Shown: positions 28,570 to 39,337, counted from the stretch's first letter. The stretch is DNA of 64,000 nucleotides from Dendrolimus kikuchii (GCA_019925095.2 CM034391.1:27269051-27333050); one strand, 5' to 3'. Numbers and translations: made by a program. Notes: a model not told the origin generated them from the letters alone.

Positions 28570-31497
28570 TTAGACTTGCGAGGACCAAAGATATTTAGTA
28601 ACCATCAATTTAAAAGACATTATGGATTTAGCTTGTCTGATGTTGAGTGGTAGTGAGTTCCATAAACGGACAGCCTGTACGGTGAAAGAGTTATCAACGA
28701 AGGAAGAAGTGTGTACAGGTGTCATTAAGGAGAGATTATTACTAGAGCGCAAATAACGGGAATGAGAAAGATGTAGGAAATCAAAACGTTCCTTTAAATA
28801 CGGAGGGGTACGAGGATCAAAAAGGATATTGTACAAAAAAGAGAGTAAGTGAACATTCCGGCGAAGGCGAATAGGTAACCATTTAAGCTTCTTGCGATAT
28901 TCGGAAACATGGTCATATTTGCGCAACCCAAATATAAACCGTATACAGACATTTTGAAGTCGATCCAGCTTGTTCAGTTGTTCTTGGGTTAAGTCGATAT
29001 AACTGGCATCAGCATAATCAAGTATGGGTAATAGCAGCGATTGAGCAAGCATTACTTTAGTAGCAGTAGGGAGGAAATTTTTAAGTCGTCTAAGCGACGC
29101 TGCCGACGCAAAGACTCTTCGGCTGAGATTGGTCAAGTGAGGCCTCCAAGACAGCTCTCTGTCAATAACGATCCCAAGATTTTTTACAGTTTCACTAATA
29201 TCGACTACCACGCCATCAAATTCAATCTGAGGAAGATTACACCAGTCTATCTTGGAGATTAGCCTGGAACTACCAACTATTATAACTTTTGTCTTTTGTG
29301 GATTTATAGATAGACCGTAAGCTTTACTCCATTCGACTATTTTAGAAAAGTCTCGATTGGTAGTCGCAACTGCTGTATGCAGACCATCTAAATTAGCCTG
29401 GGTGTAGATTTGTAAATCATCTGCATAGAGGTGGTATGACGAAGAAAGGTTATTGGATATAGAATTAATAAAAATAGCAAATAAAAGAGGGGATAAAACG
29501 CCGCCCTGAGGGACACCAGCAGACAAGTCACACCACGATGAGTAAACATCATCAATACGAATTCGTTGCCGGCGTCCAAACAGGTAACTGCGAAACCAGT
29601 CAATAGACGTCGGAGATATGTTAAGAGAGCATAAAATCCCGAGTAAAATGTCGAAATCGACATTATTAAAGGCACTGCTAAAGTCGAGAAGCGACAGTAT
29701 AGTTAGCAGACCGTTTCCCATACCGTAACGAATATCATCAGTGATCTTTACCAATGCAGAAGTAGTACTATAACCAGGACGAAAACCGGATTGGAGAGGA
29801 TTGATTAGGGAGTTTGTATTAAGGAAGATGCTGAACTGCTCATATATAAGACGTTCAAACACCTTAGAAAGGAAGGGAAGAATGGAAATGGGACGATATT
29901 CGGAAAACAGGACAGGATTTACCTTTTTTGGTAATGGAATCACTTGTGCTTGTTTCCAGGTGTCAGGAAATGTACTAGAGGTTATAGAACAATTAAAAAC
30001 GTGAGTGATCACTGGAATGATAATGTCCAATATGGGAACTATCATATTTCGACTGATACTGTCGCAACCCACAGCATTGGAACTGATGGACAGAATGCTC
30101 TTCTTAACATCACGATCAGAAAATTGACTAAAAACAAATGAAGGATAAATAGGAGTTGACAAGTTTGAAAGACAGCGTAAGGTGTTCAACTTTGATTGCC
30201 TATCAAATCTGGCGGAAGATGAGAAGTGCTGATTTAACAGTTCGATGTTTAAGTCTTTAGGGATGGTATTGTTAGAAGGTTTGCCAACTCCCAGAGATTT
30301 AAGAAACTTCCACATCTTAGTGGAATCATCAGTATCAAGTGATTTGTGGATATAACGGCGTTGTGCGTCCCTACACACCCTATTGCAGAGATTACGAATT
30401 TTTATAAATTTAGAGCGGTTTTCTTCTGTGGGCTTATGTTTGTACTTAGTCCGAGCAGAACATTTCTTTTTTTGTAATAATTTTATGTCCTCAGTAAGCC
30501 ACGGAGCAGGTAGATGTTTAATCTTTATAGGACGTATAGGTGCATGTGAGTCATACAACTTAATCAGAGCTGTATTGAACACATGCACCTTTTCATCAAC
30601 AGAAACCGCATTGTAGACCTCAGACCAATTAATTTCCTTGGCATCTCTGATGAGATTTTCCACTACTACCTTACTAAAGTTACGCTGCATGATAACTTTG
30701 GTTTTAGACTTCGGCGGACGTAATTTATAAGAGATGTAGATCAAATCGTGATAGGAAAAGGCATCCGCTGAGCATTGGCCGAAAGTAGAAACAAAAGAAG
30801 GAGAAGACACTAAAATTAAGTCAAGAAGAGATGGGGTACAATTAGGGAAATGGTGAGTCGCAGAGAGCGGAAGAATTGTAAGATTGCAAGAATTAGTAAT
30901 ATTTTCAAGAAGTAAAGAACGAGAGTCACGTTTTAGTAGACACGTATTAAAATCGCCCATAATGATAATGTGCTCATAAGATAAGGAGAAATTCTCTAAC
31001 AATAGTTCGAAAGAAGGGAAAAAATTTACTCGGAGGGAAGGGCTATAGTATGCACCAAGAAGTATGCGGTTTTGTCCTAGAACAGCTTCTATAAATAGAT
31101 ATTCCCCTGAATCTGGCGGACATGGTTGAGGTGACATTTTTATTATTGTGTAGGGAATCTGGTCACGAATGTAGATACCAACACCTCCGCCAGTAGTGCC
31201 AACTCGGTCGTTACGGACTAGTTGGAAACCTGGAAGAGTGTAAGACGAAGAGGAGAGACAAGGTTTTAGCCAAGTCTCAGAAATACAGATAGCATGCACA
31301 TTATCATGATTAAGTGACGCCAGCATATCAGTGAAATGAGCCGGAATGCTCTGCGCATTAATGTGTAAGACATTGAAGTTCTGTCTTTCAGTTGAAAGAC
31401 GATTATTTAGCACTGCTTTAAGGGAAGGTTCATCATCAGAGCTATAGCTGTCTGAGCAAGAAAAGTAATCCTGTGATTCACTGCTTGAGCTATTCAT
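28570..31497 (-). CDS. LINE ORF2: endonuclease-reverse transcriptase
   Basis: 975 codons. The N-terminal apurinic-type endonuclease shows FNVLHINAQSI, ISETWLKP (about residue 74), GGGVGIYIRD (about 104) and GDFN at 181-184. The RT domain follows: EYRPISILPFLSKVFERL, QSGFRPGYSTTSAL (about 570), GVPQGGVLSPLLF and the catalytic YADD at 691-694. The C-terminal part ends with RYLRSSNNLSL and AVRLWNSLP, as in CR1/Jockey-superfamily proteins. There is no RNase H. It nicks target DNA and primes reverse transcription of its own RNA. A Ser-rich N-terminal 35 residues precede the nuclease. CR1 or a sister clade such as Daphne or Kiri is possible. Confidence 0.9.
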   Translation of the reverse strand: MNSSSSESQDYFSCSDSYSSDDEPSLKAVLNNRLSTERQNFNVLHINAQSIPAHFTDMLASLNHDNVHAICISETWLKPCLSSSSYTLPGFQLVRNDRVGTTGGGVGIYIRDQIPYTIIKMSPQPCPPDSGEYLFIEAVLGQNRILLGAYYSPSLRVNFFPSFELLLENFSLSYEHIIIMGDFNTCLLKRDSRSLLLENITNSCNLTILPLSATHHFPNCTPSLLDLILVSSPSFVSTFGQCSADAFSYHDLIYISYKLRPPKSKTKVIMQRNFSKVVVENLIRDAKEINWSEVYNAVSVDEKVHVFNTALIKLYDSHAPIRPIKIKHLPAPWLTEDIKLLQKKKCSARTKYKHKPTEENRSKFIKIRNLCNRVCRDAQRRYIHKSLDTDDSTKMWKFLKSLGVGKPSNNTIPKDLNIELLNQHFSSSARFDRQSKLNTLRCLSNLSTPIYPSFVFSQFSDRDVKKSILSISSNAVGCDSISRNMIVPILDIIIPVITHVFNCSITSSTFPDTWKQAQVIPLPKKVNPVLFSEYRPISILPFLSKVFERLIYEQFSIFLNTNSLINPLQSGFRPGYSTTSALVKITDDIRYGMGNGLLTILSLLDFSSAFNNVDFDILLGILCSLNISPTSIDWFRSYLFGRRQRIRIDDVYSSWCDLSAGVPQGGVLSPLLFAIFINSISNNLSSSYHLYADDLQIYTQANLDGLHTAVATTNRDFSKIVEWSKAYGLSINPQKTKVIIVGSSRLISKIDWCNLPQIEFDGVVVDISETVKNLGIVIDRELSWRPHLTNLSRRVFASAASLRRLKNFLPTATKVMLAQSLLLPILDYADASYIDLTQEQLNKLDRLQNVCIRFIFGLRKYDHVSEYRKKLKWLPIRLRRNVHLLSFLYNILFDPRTPPYLKERFDFLHLSHSRYLRSSNNLSLMTPVHTSSFVDNSFTVQAVRLWNSLPLNIRQAKSIMSFKLMVTKYLWSSQV

Positions 31498-31799
31498 AAA
31501 TACCTACAAATCGATATATGCTTATATATGTATATAAATAAGTATCTAAAATAAATAAAAAAATAAAAACAAAAACTGATAATTATTTTTTACCAGCCAG
31601 ATACTTTCACATGCCTGTGTTTCTAAATAAAAATAAATCAAATTAATAATTTCGTTTTACAAAACCAACAAAGCAATAAGTGTAAGCGAAATGTACTCTG
31701 TCATACTGAAATAATTATACAAACTGAATATGTGCATAGATGAATGATAATAATATTATTAAGTTACATTATAACTGTTTATAATGTAATATAATGAAA

Positions 31800-31837
31800 A
31801 TATATATATATATGTGTATATATATATGTGTATATAT

Positions 31838-31922
<85 letters not shown>
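31800..31922. repeat. (TA)n/(TATG)n microsatellite inside the LINE spacer
   Basis: TATATATATATGTG units followed by about 30 TA dinucleotides, lying between ORF1 and ORF2 of the LINE. It encodes only ATTA-type nonsense in all frames. Confidence 0.95.
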
Positions 31923-31923
<1 letters not shown>

Positions 31924-32196
31924 CTATTATAACATTGAAATTGCCAGAGGACAATTCCGAACGTACTTGCATGTCAGCATGACGTTAATAAGTACTGACA
32001 AATGACGTTTCATAACCATAACCATAAACATTGTAAAAATAAAATTAAATTAAATTGTAAACACAAATTATTAAAAGTTACGAACTAAGGTATAAAGTTG
32101 AAAAACAAATGCGAGTACAATATAAAAGTGAAAATAAGGAGTGGGTAGAAATAAACAACAAGAACATCGAATACAAACACAAAAACAGGATTACGC

Positions 32197-32913
32197 TTAT
32201 TTCTTTCCAGTACGTCTTGCGGGGGCCTTGGGTTGCTCCTTGACACTAGGAGCAGGCATCGCAGTAGTCTGATGTCGAATTAATTTAATGTCATCCAAAC
32301 AGCTTATAGAGTGTCGTTTATCGTCAGTACCAAGCGTAAAGATGGCACCATCACGTGTCCAACATTTGGAAACACCAAACTCCTGCCTCACGCGCATAAA
32401 AAGGTCATGGCGGTACTTTGTGAGGAATTCGGATACGGTCACCCCTGAACCTTTCAGTTTAGTTTTCGCCATCCATATCTTACTGCGTATAGAAACGTCA
32501 ATCAGTTTAAATAAGATTGGACGGGGCCTGGACTGTGTAGCCGTATACTTGCCCATTCTGTGGCAGCGGCTAATGTGATCAACTTTAAAGTCAGGAAGTT
32601 TAAACTTTGTTAGAACAATATTTTTAATAACATCGGCCGTATCCTCCTGCTGTTCCTCTGGAACTCCATGTAGCAGCAGTATTTTGCGTCTGGATCGCAT
32701 TTCCAAATTATCCACTGACTGGGACAGCTTCAACATTTGGTCTTGAAGAGATTGTAAACTCTTTAGAAAGAAGGACTTGAAAGTTAAAAAGTCTGCAGCC
32801 AATGTAGCCAGACTATTACATGGAGTGGCATTCTTCAGCTCACCTTCAAAAGCTTCCATGCGCTCTGTGAACATCGTGCACAGTTCTGCGAAGGCCTTTT
32901 GGTTGGCATCCAT
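32197..32913 (-). CDS. LINE ORF1: RNA-binding chaperone-like protein
   Basis: 238 codons starting at ATG 32913. A predicted coiled-coil (about residues 45-78, LQSLQDQMLKLSQSVDNLEM) leads into RRKILLLHGVPEEQQED, RCHRMGK, RPRPILFKLIDVSIRSKIW and a C-terminal basic tail ending RTGKK. This is the layout of L1-type ORF1 proteins (coiled coil, RRM-like fold, C-terminal domain) also found in some CR1-group LINEs. No CCHC knuckle is present. It would trimerise and coat LINE RNA. Clade assignment from this ORF alone is uncertain. Confidence 0.85.
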   Translation of the reverse strand: MDANQKAFAELCTMFTERMEAFEGELKNATPCNSLATLAADFLTFKSFFLKSLQSLQDQMLKLSQSVDNLEMRSRRKILLLHGVPEEQQEDTADVIKNIVLTKFKLPDFKVDHISRCHRMGKYTATQSRPRPILFKLIDVSIRSKIWMAKTKLKGSGVTVSEFLTKYRHDLFMRVRQEFGVSKCWTRDGAIFTLGTDDKRHSISCLDDIKLIRHQTTAMPAPSVKEQPKAPARRTGKK

Positions 32914-33107
32914 AATGTTTATTATACAGTGGTTTATTTATATGATAAAATAATTAAAACACAGTGAAATTATAAAGGAGACAAAACACTCAGGCAAGTG
33001 ATTGCACTAGCTACTTTCAATATTCATATGATTTAGGTGAAAAAAACTAATTTTAATCAATAAAACCAATAAAAATTGAAGAGCACTTTTGTTATGTGTT
33101 ATCTTTT

Positions 33108-33186
33108 TATCCAACACTGAAAGAATTTTTCAAATCAGACCAGTAGTTCCTGAGATTAGCGCGTTCAATTAAACAATATTAGTATA
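33108..33186 (+). mobile_element. Helitron 3'-end fragment
   Basis: CCAACACTGAAAGAATTTTT, CAGACCAGTAGTTCCTGAGA and GATTAGCGCGTTCAA, ending TATTAGTATAT. Same family as 8392-8693, 5'-truncated at the LINE edge. Confidence 0.75.
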
Positions 33187-33650
33187 TTTGGCTACAACAC
33201 TAATACTTACATTTTAAATATCGCGATATCTTTTGAATGAGACGTCCGAATTGAATAATTCAAAAAGTTCTAGAAAGCTATTGAATTCGTCTTGAATGTG
33301 GAGTAATTTATTTTGATAAGGATTAATACCAAGGTACAAAATAAAGAGTTTTGGAGGCGACGGCATTTTTGTAGACAATTATATGTTCTGCAAAGTGGTA
33401 GTACATTGTTTTGTTCTATAATCAATAGTTTTCGCAGCGCACGCCGTGTAAAGATTTTTTCGGGTCATTTTTTACACCTACATAAATAACAAGACTTTAC
33501 AAAAATGACAAAATTGTCAAAATTAACAAAATAGACAAAATTGACAAAATGGACCAAATTGTCAAAATAGACAAAATTGAGAAAATGGATGAAATTGATT
33601 TACATGTCGAAAACTGGTCTGCATTTTTACAAGCTTTTATTTAACTTGCA
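33187..33650. other. spacer with degenerate ACAAAATTG repeats
   Basis: 33500-33598 is built of 10-12-bp words (GACAAAATTGTCAAAAT). 33395-33450 (GTAGTACATTGTTTTGTTC, CGCAGCGCACGCCGTGTAAA) resembles an internal piece of a lepidopteran Helitron. No gene recognised. Confidence 0.5.
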
Positions 33651-33918
33651 ATGGATGTACCCATGTAAGCAAGTTCCGGTGGAATCTTGCAAGTTAAATT
33701 TAACCAACTTTCCGGTTTCCGATTGAGCTGAAATTTTTCACGCATATGTATATCGCGTGACATTGCAATAATATGGTACCTAGGAGCTGATCTGATGATA
33801 GAGTCGGAAGGTGGCCATAGGAACTCCTGTACTAAACGAGATAGACCCGTCGTGTTTGGGCTCGTTTTACTTGTCTTGGCTAGCACTCTGCTGCTACATG
33901 ATATGCAGGATCTCAAAA
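33651..33918 (+). repeat. 265-bp repeat, left member of an inverted pair
   Basis: Contains GGAATCTTGCAAGTTAAATT, GAGCTGAAATTTTTCACGC and CTTGGCTAGCACTCTGCTGC. The inverted partner is 35818-36082. They differ at scattered sites. No coding sequence is recognised; the open frames across it are not conserved between the two. Confidence 0.85.
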
Positions 33919-34078
33919 ATCTTATTTCTACACAAACGAATACTGCTGATCGGAATTTTAGGTTGTGCAAAACTGAAACAATTTATTGATTTGATTGTTT
34001 GGGCAGTTTACTTGCTGCATCCAAATTGAAAGACGGCAATGAACCGTCTAATGTTGGCTTAGCGTGACATTTGAATCT

Positions 34079-34320
34079 TTTTTTTTTTTTTTTATTGCAG
34101 GAGATCAGCAGACAGGCAGACGGCCCACTTGATGGAAAGCGGTTACCATCGCCTATGGACATTTGCAACACCAAAGTTGCTACAAATGCGCTGCTGCTCT
34201 CTTAAAGAAAGACTGGAACCTGGTCACTAATGTCGGAACACAACTCAAGGTTGTTACGGCGACATACTTTAGACCAGGGGTGGCCGCCATCCAGTCGAGC
34301 AAATACCCTGCCACCTGGCA
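34079..34320 (-). mobile_element. SINE-A short form, copy 6
   Basis: Starts exactly at TGCCAGGTGG on the minus strand, as copies 5 and 10 do, and has a long A tail. Confidence 0.85.
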
Positions 34321-34858
34321 AAAATCTTATAAACAACAACACTATTACTCCTAAATTTACCTACGTGTTTCAAGTTGGGAGTCCGTCTGGGACAACTGCC
34401 ATATGTGATAACTTAATAACTGATCTCACGTAACTTTGCAGGTCATTTCAACTACGTGGGTAGTTCTCGGATATGTATGCTTTGATAACCTTCTCAGGAT
34501 CTACGGCATGATCTTACAAGTAATTCAAATCCCAATCTTGATACCAAGAACCTTTTCTGCTGTTGATATAGTTTCATATCTTGTATTTGAACGACTAACA
34601 AATAATAACAATTTTGTTGATGTAGAAACAACAAAATTTCTGAGTTTGTTTGTTTGTTACGCTCACGCAGAAGGTACCGGGCGAATTTCGATGAAAGTTT
34701 ACAATCATTTATTTAATTAATTTGTTTGGGAAAAATACAATCATTAATATTCTTAAATATGAAACACAAAATTAATACATATATCAATCAAGTTTCCACT
34801 AAAAAATAATTTATATAATAAAAATTGGCTCAAATAGTTAATTACAAAAAATAAATAT
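34321..34858. other. unassigned spacer
   Basis: The open frame at 34436-34720 has no recognisable motif. No repeat family recognised. Confidence 0.4.
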
Positions 34859-35009
34859 ATACATACATACATAACTTCACGCCAGTTCCCTTGCGGGGTA
34901 GGCACGAACAACAGAGTGCCATTTAGGCTTATTCTTACACACCTCACTTGCCTCTTTGACATTCATAACTCTTGTCATGCAAGCTCGTCTGTTCTTAAGG
35001 CTCCTAAAT
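34859..35009 (-). mobile_element. LINE-B 3' fragment
   Basis: The last 45 codons or so (SLKNRRACM to ARELA) and a (TACA)n tail at 34859-34871. Confidence 0.8.
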
Positions 35010-35048
35010 AAATATATAATTATACGAAAATTACATAAATAAATAAAT

Positions 35049-35450
35049 AATACATACATACATACATACATACATACATAACTTCACGCCAGTTCCCTTG
35101 CGGGGTAGGCACGAACAACAGAGCGCCATTTAGGCCCATTCTTACACACCTCACTTGCTTCTTTGACATTCATAACTCTTGTCATGCACAATCGTCTGTT
35201 CTTAAGGCTCCTGACATCACCCTCCGCTAGTACACGATCAATTTGATCATGGAAGGTGTGTCGTGGCCTTCCACGACTTCTGCATCCATCCACTTTTGCA
35301 TTGTATATCTGTTTAGTCATTCTTTCATCATGCATTCTTTCCACATGCCCGAACCACCGGAGCATTCCTTTCCTTACCTTCACCCCGACACTCTCTTTCA
35401 GACCAACTCTCTCTCTTACTTCGGTATTACGAACGCGGTCTGCGAGAATT
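35049..35450 (-). mobile_element. LINE-B 3' fragment, longer copy
   Basis: Open minus-strand match from LADRVRNTEVRERVGLKE to ARELA (about 120 codons), with a (TACA)n tail of seven units at 35050-35079. Two LINE-B copies in the same orientation lie 40 bp apart. Confidence 0.85.
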
Positions 35451-35470
35451 AAAAATAGTGTAAGAAAAAA

Positions 35471-35605
35471 TGATTTTATTGTAAAAAAAAGCGTGGGGTG
35501 CATGGTATCAATAGTTATAAATATTTAATGAACAGATATGAGTAGAAGGGTTATTTTGATAATATCCTGAAAAGCACCCCACGCATTATTTTCAATAAAA
35601 TCATT
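35471..35605. mobile_element. 135-bp MITE-like foldback
   Basis: AATGATTTTATTGTAAAA and GCGTGGGGTGC on the left are inverted on the right as GCACCCCACGC, then CAATAAAATCATT. The centre of about 65 bp has no ORF. Poly-A/T tracts flank both ends. Confidence 0.75.
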
Positions 35606-35817
35606 TTTTTTTTACAATATTTTTAATTCAAATTTATTAAAATTTATTTTCTATTTTTTAGTTGGATTTCTATAAAAGCGTATTTTTTTTAATTTTTTTT
35701 TTTTGAAACTATTATTTATTTTTAATTTTTTAGTGATTATTGAAAAGAGTTAAATACACTCTTATGATAAAATGGAATGTTATGTAAAAATAAGCTTTTT
35801 TAAAAAGGTTTTTAAAT

Positions 35818-36082
35818 ACAAGCTTTTGAGATCCTGCATATCATGTAGCAGTAGAGTGCTAGCCAAGACAAGTAAAATGAGCCCAAACACGACGGGTCTA
35901 TTTTGTTTAGTACAGGAGTTCCTATGGCCACCTTCCGACTCCATCATCAGATCAGCTCGATAGTACCATATTATTGCATTGTCACCCGATATACACATAC
36001 GTGCAAAATTTCAGCTCGATCGGAAACCGGGAAGTCGATCAAATTTAACTTGAAAGATTCCGTTACAAACATACGTATGTAG
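35818..36082 (-). repeat. 265-bp repeat, right member of an inverted pair
   Basis: The reverse complement of 33651-33918 (GAGATCCTGCATATCATGTA, GACGGGTCTATTTTG). Either the TIRs of one 2.4-kb element or two independent copies. Confidence 0.85.
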
Positions 36083-36590
36083 GTAATAAAAGCGTATTAA
36101 AAATGCAAGTCCTGGCCAATGCAGAGATATAGTAAGTAATTAGAACAAAAGGTACCAGGCTATCGGGAGGAACTAATGCTAATGGATCTAGGGACCTGGG
36201 ACTATTGCCCCTAAAAAATGCCGTACAAGATTGGCGAGGGGTAACAAGAGTGTGAGTGACTAAAGAGTGTGGAGAGGTGGGCTGTAGGTTCACCGAAACT
36301 ACTTCTGAAGTTTTGCCATTTATCACTTCCACCCCTGGAGCTTGAGTCTTAGCTCTAGCGATCTCCACTCCGTGCTGGCTAGCTAAGGCCTTGCTTTAGA
36401 CCCCGGAGTCAGGTCCGAGGTGTCGCTACTCACCTAAGGCTTCTCTACAAAGCTCCCCTACGGGTTTATAATATTGTTATCATTATAAATCCACAAGCAG
36501 TGCATACTTTACCAAATAACTGTCAGACCTATACATTTGAAATTTCATACAGCAAATTGAATTCCTGTGTAATGTGTTATCAATATATAT
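36083..36590. other. possible 5' region of an unassigned retroelement (minus)
   Basis: On the minus strand, CCCGTAGGGGAGCTTTGTAG leads to an ATG at 36368 and an open frame of 101 codons starting MEIARAKTQAPGVEVINGKT. It looks like a 5' UTR and the first codons of a LINE ORF1 or a gag, but no motif proves it. Confidence 0.35.
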
Positions 36591-36864
36591 TTTTTTTATT
36601 GCAGGAGTTCATCAGACAGGCAGTCTACCTACTTGATGGAAAGCGGTTACCATCGCGTTGCTGCTCTCTTAAGGGAGACTGGAACCTAGTTATTAATGCC
36701 GGAACACAACTCAAGGTTGTTATTGGCGACATACCTTAGACCAGAGGTGGTAGCAATCCAGTCGGGCAAACGCCCTACCACCTGGCTGTGGGTTGTTTTG
36801 TCGCCTCTTACGACAGGCCGCCCGGCCGCAGGAAACTGTATTCTTTCTCCGTTCCTGCGCGGAT
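36591..36864 (-). mobile_element. SINE-A copy 7, internally deleted
   Basis: The TGGACATTTGCAACACC block is missing. The 5' and 3' ends are intact. Confidence 0.85.
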
Positions 36865-37595
36865 GAAATGCATGCATTTAATAAAAAGCTGTTATTTCAA
36901 CATTACAAACGGACACTTGCATTTTATTTATGTATAGAGAAGATGTATACAGGTGTGAAAAATCCAACTACTTGTAAAAAGGCTTAAGCCTTAACATATG
37001 AAAAGTAGATTCGTGTCACAGAGTTGTTAGGTACACGTCTGCTAATTCTGGAACAAGTCCATCATCATCAACACGAGAAAGCCTTGTAAAACAAGAGATT
37101 TGTATTCATAAAATATCAAAAAAATTCCTCCACAGAGCTTCAATTACAATTCAATCTTTGCCCCGACTAATAACGTTCCCAGCTAAACGGCACGATTTTG
37201 TCAAAAGCCCCACAGTGTACTAAAAACACTTGGAAAGAACTTAACAACTATGATTCTTGGGGACGGTTTTTAAATAATTTATTTAACCTGTGTCCTCTTT
37301 CAGGTGTTCCACAATTTGCATATTAACAAGGCGTGTGCTTGTCTGTGACGGTGCACCCATCAAAATATTCGTTCATACTTAATTACAGGCATGCAGGCTC
37401 TTGCTTTTTCAGGCATTTGACTATAGGGCTTTAGAGAAGTAAAGTACAATATATTGTTCAATCCTAAAACGACTAAGACTGTCTACACATACTACACAGT
37501 TTAATCACAAATCATTTACTACGCAAGCTGTAAGCTGTACCTTGAAGAAGTAGGGATATTCACTTAACAGCGATAGGTATATAGAATTGGTTCGA
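36865..37595. other. unassigned spacer
   Basis: About 730 bp with no recognised gene or repeat. Base composition is ordinary for the window. Confidence 0.45.
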
Positions 37596-37891
37596 TTTTT
37601 TTTTATTGCAGGAGATCAGCAGACAGGCAGACGGCCCACTTGATGGAAAGCGGTTACCATCGCCTATGGACATTTGCAACACCAAGTTGCTGCAAATGCG
37701 CTGCTGCTCTTTTAAGGGAAACTGGAACCTGGTCACTAATGCCGAAACACAACTCAAGGTTGTTATGGCGACATACTTTAGACCAGGGGTGGTAGCCATC
37801 CAGTCGGGCAAATGCCCTACCACCTGGCTGTGGGTTGTTAAGTCGCCTCTTACGACAGGCCGCCCGGCCGCAGGAAATTGTATTCTTTCTT
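37596..37891 (-). mobile_element. SINE-A copy 8
   Basis: Nearly full length; it lacks only the outermost 20 bp of the 5' end. Confidence 0.87.
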
Positions 37892-37954
37892 TGATATATC
37901 GCATTGATTCGATGGTTTGTCACATATTTATTGTATTATATTATAAATCAAATC

Positions 37955-38436
37955 AAACATACATTTACACCACCTTATCATCCAGCTACAAATGGTGCAG
38001 CGGAGAGCTTTGTGGAAACATTTAAATCGACTGTCACTAAAATAAAAGAAAGTGGACAGCATAACATAGGATCAGCCATAAAGTTTTTATTTGATTATAT
38101 AAGTACGCCTCAGTGTACTACAGAAGTATCACCAGCACGTTTAATGTTAAGTAGGGAGATTAGGAATAGGTTTAACCTTCTACGACCTCCCCCTATTTCA
38201 GAGGTAGCGTAGGAGGAGGTAGATAGAAGGAAACAAGGAAATAGAGAAATAAAATTTGAAGTAGGACAAAAAGTCATGGTCAAAGATTACAGGAAAGGCA
38301 CCAAGTCATGGGTTCAGGGTTTGATAATAGAAGAGTCAGTACCCGGGGTAAGTTATATTATTGATGTGGATGGATTGAAATGGAAACGTCACATCATTCA
38401 AATGTTATCTTGTTCTCACACTTTAGAAGCAACATA
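37955..38436 (+). pseudogene. Ty3/gypsy integrase C-terminal fragment
   Basis: The frame reads HTFTPPYHPATNGAAESFVE at the start, the motif surrounding the last catalytic Glu of gypsy integrases, then STPQCTTEVSPARLM, a stop at 38210, and in the same frame KFEVGQKVMVKDYRKGTKSW and KWKRHIIQML, the beta-barrel-like C-terminal domain. The first two Asp residues, RT and LTRs are missing. One stop and lack of the upstream half make it dead. Confidence 0.85.
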
Positions 38437-38464
38437 GAAAATTACTTTAGGATTAATGTGTATT

Positions 38465-38468
38465 TCGG

Positions 38469-38500
<32 letters not shown>

Positions 38501-38508
38501 TACATACA
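38465..38508. repeat. (TA)n/(TACA)n microsatellite
   Basis: TA units grade into the TACA tail of the adjacent LINE-B copy, so the tail may have seeded the tract. Confidence 0.85.
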
Positions 38509-38780
38509 TACATACATACATAACTTCACGCCAGTTCCCTTGCGGGGTAGGCACGAACAACAGAGTGCCATTTAGGCTTATTCTTACACACCTCACTTGC
38601 CTCTTTGACATTCATAACTCTTGTCATGCAAGCTCGTCTGTTCTTAAGGCTCCTGACATCACCTTCTGCTAGTACACGATCAATTTGATCATGGAAGGTG
38701 TGTCGTGGCCTTCCACGACTTCTGCATCCATCCACTTTTGCCCGAACTACCGGAGCATTCCTTTCCTTACCTTCACCCCG
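38509..38780 (-). mobile_element. LINE-B 3' fragment with internal deletion
   Basis: Minus strand: 69 codons to ARELA. At 38742 the sequence jumps from VDGCRSRG to the WFG region (CCCGAACTACCGGAGC), skipping about 60 bp. Confidence 0.8.
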
Positions 38781-38796
38781 TCAGTATATATATATA

Positions 38797-39099
38797 TTTA
38801 TTGCATGAGTTTAGTAGACAGGCAGAGAGCCTACCTGATGGAAAGTGATTAGCATCACCTATGGACCTTTGTAACGCCAAAGGTGCTGCCAATGTGCTAC
38901 CGCTCTTAAGGGAGGCTGAAACCTGGTCACTAATACCGTAATACAACTCAGGGTTGTTATGGCGGCGCATACTCTAAGGTAGGGGTGGTAGCCATGCATA
39001 CGGACCAATGCCCTACCACCTAGCATTGGGTCGTTTGGTCACCCCTTACGACAGGCCACCCGGCCGCAGGGTAATTGTATTCTTTGTCCGTTCCTGTAC
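38797..39099 (-). mobile_element. SINE-A copy 9, old and diverged
   Basis: Recognisable over its full length but with many substitutions (TGCATGAGTTTAGTAGACAG, ATGGACCTTTGTAACGCC). Among the oldest copies. Confidence 0.75.
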
Positions 39100-39101
39100 T
39101 A

Positions 39102-39337
39102 TATTTTTTTTATTGCAGGAGTTCAGCAGACAGATAGACGGCCCACTTGGTGGAAAGCGGTTACCATCGCCTACGGACATTTGTAGCACCAAAAGTGCTA
39201 CAAATGCGCTGCTGCTCTCTTAAGGGAAACTGGAACCTGGTCACTAATGCCGGAACACAACGCAAGGTTGTTATGGCGACATACTTTAAACTAGGGGTGG
39301 TAGCCATCCAGTTGGGCGAATGGCCTACCACCTGGCA
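39102..39337 (-). mobile_element. SINE-A short form, copy 10
   Basis: Starts at TGCCAGGTGG like copies 5 and 6. It abuts copy 9, same orientation. Confidence 0.85.

Larger units (their letters stand above)
28333..33107 (-). mobile_element. CR1-like LINE with two intact ORFs
   Basis: About 4.8 kb on the minus strand: 5' UTR (about 32914-33107), ORF1, a 0.7-kb spacer with a TA microsatellite, ORF2 and a 3' UTR with the conserved stem-loop. The exact 3' end is uncertain, because after GTTCAACATTTATTGTACTT it meets the outer repeat arm. No stops or frameshifts break either ORF, so it could be retrotransposition-competent if the promoter is intact. Confidence 0.85.
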
